DNA from: JACCTH01 sp036556085
GTDB taxonomy: Bacteria; Actinomycetota; Acidimicrobiia; Spongiisociales; ZC4RG35
Assembly (NCBI GenBank): GCA_036556085.1
Contig: DATBKE010000078.1
Span: 1 to 5,761 of the forward strand
DNA length: 5,761 nt
Direction: 5' to 3'
Shown here: positions 1 to 4,946 of the stretch, in pieces
Layout: every line of letters begins with the position of its first letter
Numbering within the stretch: the first letter of the stretch is position 1
Program-made: the position numbers and the translations under genes
Notes under the pieces: generated by a model
Seen by the model: only the letters and a program-made list of their open reading frames with translations
The model's database searches: none
Told to the model about the DNA's origin: nothing

Positions 1-1
1 C

Positions 2-391
2 CCCGGAAACCTGGGAACCATGATCCGCACCGCCGCAGCATTCGGACTCGATGTTGCTGTCTTGGGCGGGGCCGATCCATGGTCGCCGAAGACCTTGCGC
101 GCCGCCGCCGGGGCCCACTTTCACACCTCGGTGGTCGAGATCGAGCGACTTCAAGAGGTCGACGCGGCCAAGGTCGCCACAGTCCTCAAAAACGGCGACC
201 CGCCACGTGCTCTGCCCAGCGGCCGGCTGGCTTTGCTTATTGGTAGCGAGGCTCACGGGCTTTCCCCGGAGGCGCTGGCCTCGGCTGATGTCCGGATCTC
301 GATCCCGATGCCCGGCGGAATCGAAAGTCTCAATGCGGCCGCGGCGGCTGCGATCCTTTGTTACGAGGTTGCGAGACGCAAAGGCGCGTAA
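2..391 (+). CDS. TrmH/SpoU-family RNA 2'-O-methyltransferase, C-terminal part (5' end outside window)
   Basis: This is the SAM-dependent SPOUT methyltransferase domain of a TrmH/SpoU protein, which methylates a ribose 2'-OH in rRNA or tRNA in the cytoplasm. The frame is open from base 2, so the ATG at 20 is internal: the codons before it complete motif 1, PGNLGTMIRTAAAFG (fragment residues 1-15, with the conserved N3 and R9). Motif 2 is IGSEAHGL (80-87), and motif 3 is IPMPGGIESLNAA (101-113), which forms part of the trefoil-knot SAM site. RAAAGAHFHTSV (34-45) is also typical. The 129 visible residues are about half of a usual 240-270-residue protein; the missing part would hold the N-terminal substrate-binding domain. 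The C-terminus is intact. The family and its location near pheST resemble the actinobacterial TsnR-like rRNA methyltransferase, but the target nucleotide cannot be read from this fragment. Family call is very secure; substrate unknown. Confidence 0.95.
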   Translation, partial: PGNLGTMIRTAAAFGLDVAVLGGADPWSPKTLRAAAGAHFHTSVVEIERLQEVDAAKVATVLKNGDPPRALPSGRLALLIGSEAHGLSPEALASADVRISIPMPGGIESLNAAAAAAILCYEVARRKGA

Positions 392-469
392 CCCGGTCAC
401 ATCAATCCTTGATCCTCGTGAGTCTCCGATCTGGTAGGGATACCCTCGGCGGCCATTCCGAGAGGATTC

Positions 470-2095
470 ATGATGAACCGATTAGAGGAGGCGAGGGCCG
501 CCGCCGCCCGGTCCGAATGGGCTCGGGCCTATGAGAACTTCTCGGCCGCCGATGCCACCGACCATTCACTTGACCTAGCTGACATCCCTCTTTTCGCTGA
601 TACCGCTTTTTTCCTCGGCAAGACCGAGGAAGCCATCGAGCTCTATCAAAGGGCTCATCAGGGATACCTCGAAGCCGGCGATTTAGTCCAGGCCATTCGC
701 CAGGTCTTCTGGCTCGTCCTTCACAATGTGAACCGGGGTGACTTCGCCCAGGGAGGGGGATGGCTTGCACGGGGCCAACGACTGGTCGCAGGCTCGGATG
801 AGGCCTCAATCGAACGGGCCTATATGTTGGCTCCGGTCGCCTTTCGGCAGGTGGTGTTCGATCACGACCTCCAGGGCGGGTATGAAAAAGCAAGAAGTGT
901 CGCCGAACTCGCCCGGCGCTTCGGCGACAACAACCTTTTCGCTCTAGCCCTGAACGTGCAGGGGCGCTCTCAATTGCTTTCCGGGGAAACCACGAACGGC
1001 CTGGAGCTGCTCGACGAGGCAATGGTTACGGTCCTCAGCGGAGGTGTCTCCGCCCTCGTGGCAGGCATCGTCTATTGCTCATTGATCGCAGCTTGCTTCG
1101 ACATTTCCGAATTGAAGAGAGCAGAAGAGTGGACGGAAGCGTTGACACGATGGTGCGATCGTCAGAAGGGCATGGTGGCGTTTAACGGTGAATGCCTGGT
1201 CCGCAGGGCGGCCATCGCTCAGTTGCGAGGTGACTGGAAGACAGCTGCCCATGAGGCCCGTCTGGGCCGGGAGAAGGCGGAGCTAGCTGCCGACCGGTAC
1301 ATGACCGGTTTGGCCATCTACCAGGAAGCGGAGATTCACCGATTGCGAGGTGAGTTCGAACCTGCCGAGGTCGGCTATCAGACGGCAACTGCCTGGGGAG
1401 TCGAGCCCCAGCCCGGCCTCTCCCTCCTGAGGCTTGGCCAAGGCAGGGTCGAGAAGGCGGTGGCATCAATCCGTCGAGTGCTCTCGGAGGTGGTCGACCC
1501 TGTCCATCGAGCCCGCCTCCTTCCGGCCGCGGTTGAGATCATGATCGAAGAGGGCGACCTTGCCTCTGCCCGCAAATCCGCCGACGAACTTCATGGGCTC
1601 GCTCTGGCCATACCTACGCCGGGACTGGAGGCCACCGCCGAACACTCTCGGGGCAGGGTCCTGCTCTCCGAGGAGCAATTCCTCAAAAGTCTCGGTCCCT
1701 TGGGCCAGGCGGCGAGGATTTGGGGTGTGTTGGGCGTTCCCTATGAGCAAGCTCGGGTGCAGGCCCTGCTGGCAGAGGCGTATTCCTTAGTGGGCGATGA
1801 CGACGCGGCGGCGATGAACCTAACCGCGGCCAAGGAAACCTTTACGAGGCTCGGCGCCGTTCCCGATCTGAGCCGGATGGCGCGGTCAGCTCAGCCGGAA
1901 CCTCATGGCCTGACACCGCGGGAGATAGAAGTGATACGGCTCCTAGCGACTGGAATGACAAATCAGGCGATTGCAGATCAGCTTTACCTCTCCGTAAGAA
2001 CGGTCAACCGGCACGTCAGCAACATCTTCTCCAAGCTGGGGGTTTCTTCGCGGGCCGCCGCCACCGCGTACGCTGTGCGAAGCCACCTCGCCTGA
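470..2095 (+). CDS. LuxR-type transcriptional regulator with TPR-like helical repeats and no ATPase domain
   Basis: This is a probable DNA-binding regulator of 541 residues. The last 62 residues are a complete LuxR/GerE helix-turn-helix: LTPREIEVIRLLATGMTN (481-498), then IADQLYLSVRTVNRHVSNIF (501-520) with the recognition helix, then SKLGVSS. Residues 1 to about 470 are alanine- and leucine-rich paired helices resembling degenerate tetratricopeptide repeats, for example around 50-110, 215-300 and 355-460. No Walker A motif (GxxxxGKT) and no response-regulator receiver domain is visible, so this is not a full LAL/MalT protein; the helical part presumably senses a protein or ligand, which is inference. 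Conserved-looking stretches are WTEALTRWCDRQKG (221-234) and EPQPGLSLLRLGQGRV (312-327), which I associate with a widespread actinobacterial family. Start: ATGs at 470 and 473 are both in frame; AGAGG at 461-465 is 4 nt from the first and 7 nt from the second, so 473 is slightly preferred. A weak TACCCT at 441-446 could be a -10 element. The flavoprotein gene follows after 127 bp and may be its target. Confidence 0.9.
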   Translation: MMNRLEEARAAAARSEWARAYENFSAADATDHSLDLADIPLFADTAFFLGKTEEAIELYQRAHQGYLEAGDLVQAIRQVFWLVLHNVNRGDFAQGGGWLARGQRLVAGSDEASIERAYMLAPVAFRQVVFDHDLQGGYEKARSVAELARRFGDNNLFALALNVQGRSQLLSGETTNGLELLDEAMVTVLSGGVSALVAGIVYCSLIAACFDISELKRAEEWTEALTRWCDRQKGMVAFNGECLVRRAAIAQLRGDWKTAAHEARLGREKAELAADRYMTGLAIYQEAEIHRLRGEFEPAEVGYQTATAWGVEPQPGLSLLRLGQGRVEKAVASIRRVLSEVVDPVHRARLLPAAVEIMIEEGDLASARKSADELHGLALAIPTPGLEATAEHSRGRVLLSEEQFLKSLGPLGQAARIWGVLGVPYEQARVQALLAEAYSLVGDDDAAAMNLTAAKETFTRLGAVPDLSRMARSAQPEPHGLTPREIEVIRLLATGMTNQAIADQLYLSVRTVNRHVSNIFSKLGVSSRAAATAYAVRSHLA

Positions 2096-2096
2096 C

Positions 2097-2112
2097 TGGT
2101 TAAAACTAACCA
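2097..2112. promoter_or_regulatory. Palindrome TGGTTA-AAAC-TAACCA just after the luxR stop codon
   Basis: The 6-bp arms TGGTTA (2097-2102) and TAACCA (2107-2112) are perfect reverse complements around AAAC. The site begins 2 nt after the regulator's stop codon. Its 16-bp size suits a dimeric LuxR-type operator upstream of the flavoprotein gene. As an RNA hairpin it is weak and is followed by only three T residues (2113-2115), so an efficient terminator is unlikely. The palindrome is directly visible; the function is inferred. Confidence 0.35.
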
Positions 2113-2146
2113 TTTGAGGGCGTCGCCAATTGGTGCGTCTCGCCGA

Positions 2147-2160
2147 AGTCAGACCTGACT
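2147..2160. promoter_or_regulatory. Palindrome AGTCAG-AC-CTGACT upstream of the flavoprotein gene
   Basis: The arms AGTCAG (2147-2152) and CTGACT (2155-2160) are perfect reverse complements with a 2-bp centre. The site lies 62 bp before the preferred start of the flavoprotein gene. A TANNNT-type hexamer, TACGTT (2169-2174), lies 8 bp downstream; if that is the -10 element, the palindrome covers the -35 region, a position suited to an activator or repressor. A third, shorter palindrome, CCAATTGG (2126-2133), lies between this one and the one at 2097. Operator role is inferred. Confidence 0.35.
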
Positions 2161-2210
2161 GTTTCTCGTACGTTCTCCCTGATGGACGCCGGAAACCGAA
2201 GAGTGCGAAC

Positions 2211-2214
2211 GGAG
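2211..2214 (+). promoter_or_regulatory. Ribosome binding site fixing the flavoprotein start at 2223
   Basis: GGAG lies 8 nt before the ATG at 2223. The longer in-frame extension to a TTG at 2130 has no comparable site and would add 31 residues that resemble no part of a flavoprotein. The dinucleotide-binding strand (IDTVVVGGG) begins six residues after the chosen ATG, as expected for this family. Confidence 0.7.
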
Positions 2215-2222
2215 ACTTTGAC

Positions 2223-3332
2223 ATGACCTCAGCAGGAATCGACACCGTCGTAGTGGGCGGCGGCCAGGCGGGACTGGCTGCCGGCTACCACTTACAGAGG
2301 CTGGGAATTCCATTTGTAATCCTCGATTCCGCCGCCCGGGTCGGGGATGCCTGGCGCCAACGCTGGGACTCACTCCGGCTCTTCACGCCTGCCCGCTACG
2401 ACAGACTTCCGGGAATGCGTTTTCCCGCCGGCTTGACCTACTTTCCCACCAAAGACGAGATGGCGGACTACCTGGAGTCTTATGCCCAGCATTTCGACCT
2501 TCCAGTCCGAAGCGACACCAGGGTTGATGAAATCACGGCGACCCCCAACGGGTTTGTGATTCGCTCGGGATCGGACAAGTTCGAAGCTAACAACGTGGTC
2601 ATTGCCATGGGAAACCAGATCCCGCGGATTCCGGTCTACGCGACCGAGTTGCATCCGGGAATCCTCCAGCTCCACTCTCTCCACTACCGCAATCCCAACC
2701 AATTTCGACCCGGTGAGGTACTGGTGGTTGGCGCGGGGAATTCCGGTGCCGAGGTGGCGATGGATGCGGTAGCCAGCCGAAAGACCTGGCTCTCGGGTGA
2801 GCATCCGGGGCAAATGCCGTTTCCAATAAACCGGGTCAGTGCCGCCACGGTCATGCCGTTGGCTCGGCAGGTTCTTCATCGAGTGCTGAATACGAGTACC
2901 CCAATCGGCCGCAAGGCGAGACCCAAGATTCTTGGTCACGGGGCTCCGCTGATGAGAACGAAGGCCAAGCACTTGTCAGCTGCGGGAGTGGCCAGGGTTC
3001 CCCGCACAATCGGAGCCAGAGACGGTCTGCCGCTTTTAGAAACCGGAGGGACCCTGGATGTTGCCAACGTGGTTTGGTGCACAGGATTTCGGCCCGATTT
3101 CTCGTACATCGATTTGCCGATCTTCGACGAACGCGAGCCGAGACACCGCCGGGGGATTGTTCCTGAAGCGCCCGGCCTCTATTTCGTTGGTCTCGACTTC
3201 CTCTATTCACTGAGCTCTTCGCAGATCAATGGAATCGACCGAGATGCCCGGCATGTCGCGATGGCCATCAGCAAGTCTGCTCAGTCGGGGGAGAACCCCG
3301 CCCGGGCATTCGAGTCGGCAAAGGGTGACTAG
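2223..3332 (+). CDS. FAD/NAD(P)-dependent oxidoreductase, flavin-containing monooxygenase (CzcO/FMO-like) type
   Basis: This 369-residue cytoplasmic enzyme probably uses NAD(P)H and FAD to oxygenate or oxidise a small molecule; the substrate is unknown. The FAD-binding Rossmann motif is VVVGGGQAGLAAGYHL (9-24), with the first-strand acidic residue at D35 in FVILD. The family signature WDSLRLFTPARYDRLPG (48-64) follows. The NAD(P) Rossmann motif is VLVVGAGNSGAEVAMDA (166-182). The late ATG-like motif WCTGFRPDF (285-293) and the C-terminal FAD contact LYSLSSSQINGIDRDA (327-342) complete the fold. Two departures are visible: the usual ATG after the first domain reads AMG (128-130), and the FMO fingerprint FxGxxxHxxx[WY] is present only as a relic, HPGILQLHSLHY (144-155). 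The protein is about the right length for a compact bacterial CzcO/YUCCA-like enzyme and has no signal peptide. The upstream LuxR/TPR gene may regulate it. Fold is very secure; monooxygenase rather than simple reductase activity is likely but unproven. Confidence 0.92.
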   Translation: MTSAGIDTVVVGGGQAGLAAGYHLQRLGIPFVILDSAARVGDAWRQRWDSLRLFTPARYDRLPGMRFPAGLTYFPTKDEMADYLESYAQHFDLPVRSDTRVDEITATPNGFVIRSGSDKFEANNVVIAMGNQIPRIPVYATELHPGILQLHSLHYRNPNQFRPGEVLVVGAGNSGAEVAMDAVASRKTWLSGEHPGQMPFPINRVSAATVMPLARQVLHRVLNTSTPIGRKARPKILGHGAPLMRTKAKHLSAAGVARVPRTIGARDGLPLLETGGTLDVANVVWCTGFRPDFSYIDLPIFDEREPRHRRGIVPEAPGLYFVGLDFLYSLSSSQINGIDRDARHVAMAISKSAQSGENPARAFESAKGD

Positions 3333-3352
3333 CCAAAACAGGAGTCACTCTT
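3321..3352 (+). terminator. Possible terminator hairpin overlapping the flavoprotein stop codon
   Basis: AAGGGTGACT (3321-3330) pairs with AGTCACTCTT (3343-3352) over 10 positions, one of them a G-U pair. CC (3333-3334) and GG (3341-3342) can extend the stem inside the loop. The hairpin includes the TAG stop at 3330-3332. The downstream tract is C/T-rich rather than T-rich, so termination would be inefficient or the hairpin may protect the 3' end of the mRNA. Confidence 0.4.
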
Positions 3353-3362
3353 CCCCTCTGCC

Positions 3363-3389
3363 TTGACGCTGGGTTCAGGCTTCCATAGT
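3363..3389 (+). promoter_or_regulatory. Candidate promoter of the small exported-protein gene
   Basis: TTGACG (3363-3368) matches the -35 consensus at 5 of 6 bases. CATAGT (3384-3389) matches the -10 consensus at 4 of 6, with a 15-bp spacer that is slightly short. The site lies downstream of the possible flavoprotein terminator and about 50 bp before the gene start, leaving a 5' leader of roughly 45 nt that contains the hairpin at 3402-3420. Confidence 0.4.
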
Positions 3390-3401
3390 CTCGGCGGGCT
3401 T

Positions 3402-3420
3402 GAACGCCAGACAGGCGTTC
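3402..3420 (+). promoter_or_regulatory. Perfect inverted repeat in the leader of the exported-protein gene
   Basis: GAACGCC (3402-3408) and GGCGTTC (3414-3420) are perfect 7-bp reverse complements around AGACA. The repeat ends 5 nt before the purine-rich ribosome binding site that begins at 3426. It could act in RNA as a leader hairpin affecting stability or translation, or in DNA as a repressor operator just downstream of the promoter. There is no T-tract, so it is not an intrinsic terminator. Confidence 0.45.
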
Positions 3421-3425
3421 CGACC

Positions 3426-3432
3426 AGGGAGG
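3426..3432 (+). promoter_or_regulatory. Strong ribosome binding site deciding between ATG 3434 and GTG 3440
   Basis: AGGGAGG ends 1 nt before the ATG at 3434, too close for initiation there. It lies 7 nt before the in-frame GTG at 3440, an optimal distance. GTG is therefore the preferred start and the protein loses only two residues. Confidence 0.65.
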
Positions 3433-3439
3433 TATGGGA

Positions 3440-3814
3440 GTGGGCAAAAAGAGATTGCTCATCGTTGGATTGTGCACCGTCGCGGTGTTGGCGCTGTTAG
3501 CCGGCACAGCATTAGCCGGTGAAGTAACCGGAAGCGGTCAGAACTCAGAACAGAATCAAGGGGTGTCTTGGTGCTCCTTTTCGGGATTGAATGACGATCC
3601 GGGCGCGTCGACCGATCCTGAAGTAAACCCCGAGCTCATACCCAACGGTCCTGGCGGCCAGTCCCAGTCCTTCGGGCAGGATGTCAGGCTTGGGTTTGGC
3701 AATCCTCATGAGTTCAATCCTGGGATGGCCTGCAATCCGAACCATGCGCCTGAGTTCGGGTTCCCGCCCCAGCCGAACCGAACCAAGAGCCACCCTTCGT
3801 TCCCTAAGCCATAG
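3440..3814 (+). CDS. Small exported protein of unknown function (Cys-pair, Pro/Gly/Asn-rich)
   Basis: I cannot name a function. From the GTG start the product is 124 residues. It begins with a clear Sec signal peptide: GKKR, a hydrophobic core LLIVGLCTVAVLALLAG (6-22), and an ALA cleavage site after residue 26, which leaves a mature chain of about 98 residues. No lipobox fits the cysteine at 12. The mature protein has exactly two cysteines, in SWCSFSGLNDDPG (43-55) and MACNPN (96-101), a likely disulfide once exported. Between them is GGQSQSFGQDVRLGFG (72-87), and the tail is a Pro/Phe-rich disordered-looking segment, PEFGFPPQPNRTKSHPS (104-120). The C-FSG-ND, QS[FY]GQ and ACNP pattern recalls small secreted hypothetical proteins that I associate with Actinobacteria; this is from memory. 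The gene has its own candidate promoter and a strong terminator, so it appears monocistronic. An alternative ATG start at 3434 adds two residues. Confidence 0.82.
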   Translation: MGKKRLLIVGLCTVAVLALLAGTALAGEVTGSGQNSEQNQGVSWCSFSGLNDDPGASTDPEVNPELIPNGPGGQSQSFGQDVRLGFGNPHEFNPGMACNPNHAPEFGFPPQPNRTKSHPSFPKP

Positions 3815-3835
3815 TTCTGGCGCCAACTATCTAAC

Positions 3836-3867
3836 AAATAGACCAGCCCTATGGGGCTGGTCTATTT
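3836..3867 (+). terminator. Strong intrinsic terminator after the exported-protein gene
   Basis: AAATAGACCAGCCC (3836-3849) and GGGCTGGTCTATTT (3854-3867) form a perfect 14-bp stem with a TATG loop. TAAC (3832-3835) and GTTA (3869-3872) can lengthen it across a one-base bulge. The GC-rich upper stem, A/T-rich base and T-rich 3' flank (TCTATTTAGTTATT) fit a Rho-independent terminator. The symmetric A/T flanks would let it work on both strands. It separates the exported-protein gene from pheS, so pheST needs its own promoter. No T-box or Phe-rich leader peptide accompanies it. Confidence 0.85.
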
Positions 3868-3893
3868 AGTTATTGGGCAAAGGGATCGTTCGG

Positions 3894-3899
3894 TAACCT
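3894..3899 (+). promoter_or_regulatory. Candidate -10 element (TAACCT) of a leaderless pheST promoter
   Basis: TAACCT fits TANNNT, the -10 pattern of many actinobacterial promoters, and ends 9 nt before the pheS ATG. The strong terminator upstream means transcription of pheST must start between about 3873 and 3909. No purine-rich Shine-Dalgarno sequence lies in CTTCCTCGCCC just before the ATG. A transcript starting at or within a few bases of the ATG is the simplest reading. The -35 region (TTGGGC at 3873-3878, 15-bp spacer) is weak. Confidence 0.45.
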
Positions 3900-3908
3900 T
3901 CCTCGCCC

Positions 3909-4946
3909 ATGAATCTGCCCGAGCACCTCGCTGTAGCCGAAGTGACCATTCAGGCTGCGAGAACCGTGGCAGACCTCGACGAAGTCGAAAAGAAGCTGTT
4001 GGGGAGGAATAGCCCCATCGGCGAGGCACGCAGAGGACTAGGCAAGCTCGATCCCTCGGAGCGGCCCGCTGCAGGAGCCGAGGTCAATCGGGTCTCGGCC
4101 GAAATCAGTGGGCTGCTCGCCCAGAAGAGAGCCGAATTGGAGCGAGCAACCGCTGACCTGCTCTTGGTCAACGATTCTGTTGACGTCACGGTCGAGCGCT
4201 GGACACTCAGCCAGGGCACCGAGCACCTGGTCCAGCAAACCATCGATGAGGTCTGCAACATATTCATCGGGCTCGGATACCGGGTAGAACAGGGACCCGA
4301 AGCCGAGCTGGCCTGGTTCAACTTCGACGCTCTCAACACTCCTCCCCACCACCCCTCCCGGTTCGAATCTGACACCCTCTATCTCGATTTCGGCGACCCG
4401 GCCGATGAGGTGCTTTTGCGTACTCACACCTCTCCCATGCAGGTGCGGTACATGCAGTCGCAGAAACCCCCGCTTTATGTCGTGGTTCCAGGCAAAACAT
4501 TTCGATCCGACACCATCGATGCCAGCCATCTGCCCGTGTTCCATCAGATCGAGGGACTGGCGGTCGATTCCGGGATCGTTTTCTCGGACTTGAAGGGGAC
4601 CCTGGCCCATTTCGCCCGCGAGTTCTTCGGCCGTGAGCAACGGATTCGCCTGCGGCCGAGCTTCTTTCCCTTCACCGAGCCGTCGGCAGAGCTGGACGTT
4701 TCCTGCTTCGTTTGCGGGGGAGCTGCCGCCTCATGCCGACTTTGCGGCGGAAGCGGCTGGTTGGAGATGGCCGGGTGCGGGATGGTCGATCCCAACGTCT
4801 TGGACATGGCTGGACACGACTCCCAAACTCTTTCCGGGTTTGCCTTCGGTATGGGTGTGGAGCGCCTGGCAATGGTGCGTCACGGGATCTCGAACATCCG
4901 CGTCTTCATCGACAACGACCTGCGCGCTCTCCGGCAGTTCCGATGA
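3909..4946 (+). CDS. pheS: Phenylalanyl-tRNA synthetase alpha subunit
   Basis: This is the catalytic subunit of the (alpha-beta)2 enzyme that charges tRNA-Phe with phenylalanine, using ATP, in the cytoplasm. At 345 residues it is of normal length. Residues 1-90 form the N-terminal helical coiled coil that contacts tRNA. The class II catalytic core follows: HHPSRFESDTLYL (147-159), RTHTSPMQVRYM (171-182), motif 2 FRSDTIDASHLPVFHQIEG (198-216), FFPFTEPSAELDV (252-264), and motif 3 with the phenylalanine pocket, SGFAFGMGVERLAM (309-322). The C-terminus IRVFIDNDLRALRQF is typical. A Cys4 insert, C266-x2-C269-x6-C276-x2-C279, probably binds zinc; it is known in Firmicutes PheS but absent from E. 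coli PheS. The conserved GMVHPNV reads GMVDPNV (291-297). The start is set by family alignment because no Shine-Dalgarno sequence is present. The last codons overlap pheT (ATGA), so the two subunits are translationally coupled. Confidence 0.98.
   Translation: MNLPEHLAVAEVTIQAARTVADLDEVEKKLLGRNSPIGEARRGLGKLDPSERPAAGAEVNRVSAEISGLLAQKRAELERATADLLLVNDSVDVTVERWTLSQGTEHLVQQTIDEVCNIFIGLGYRVEQGPEAELAWFNFDALNTPPHHPSRFESDTLYLDFGDPADEVLLRTHTSPMQVRYMQSQKPPLYVVVPGKTFRSDTIDASHLPVFHQIEGLAVDSGIVFSDLKGTLAHFAREFFGREQRIRLRPSFFPFTEPSAELDVSCFVCGGAAASCRLCGGSGWLEMAGCGMVDPNVLDMAGHDSQTLSGFAFGMGVERLAMVRHGISNIRVFIDNDLRALRQFR

Noticed and set aside
401..413. Short palindrome ATCAA-TCC-TTGAT between the methyltransferase and luxR genes
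   Set aside because: Arms of only 5 bp with no T-tract and no matching copy elsewhere; could be an autoregulatory operator but is too weak to call.
51..437. Open frame on the + strand overlapping the methyltransferase
   Set aside because: It is a +1 shadow of the TrmH domain; its translation is Arg/Pro-rich with no recognisable motif, while the TrmH frame has all three family motifs.
445..462. CTCGG/CCGAG inverted repeat reaching into the luxR ribosome binding site
   Set aside because: Five-bp arms with an 8-nt loop; sequestering of the ribosome binding site is possible but not supported beyond chance.
468..1022. 184-codon open frame on the - strand within the LuxR gene
   Set aside because: Arg/Pro/Gly-rich translation typical of the antisense of a GC-rich gene, with no family motif.
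2130..2222. TTG-initiated N-terminal extension of the flavoprotein
   Set aside because: No ribosome binding site for the TTG, no family resemblance in the extra 31 residues, and a good GGAG site before the ATG at 2223.
2370..2972. 200-codon open frame on the - strand within the flavoprotein gene
   Set aside because: It is wholly antisense to conserved FAD and NAD(P) motifs and has no recognisable domain.
3815..3908. T-box riboswitch or Phe leader-peptide attenuator upstream of pheST
   Set aside because: No T-box consensus, no specifier-loop-like leader and no run of Phe codons; the hairpin is better explained as the terminator of the preceding gene.
4038..4640. 200-codon open frame on the - strand within pheS
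   Set aside because: It is opposite the strongly conserved pheS catalytic core; codon constraint in pheS explains the lack of stops.
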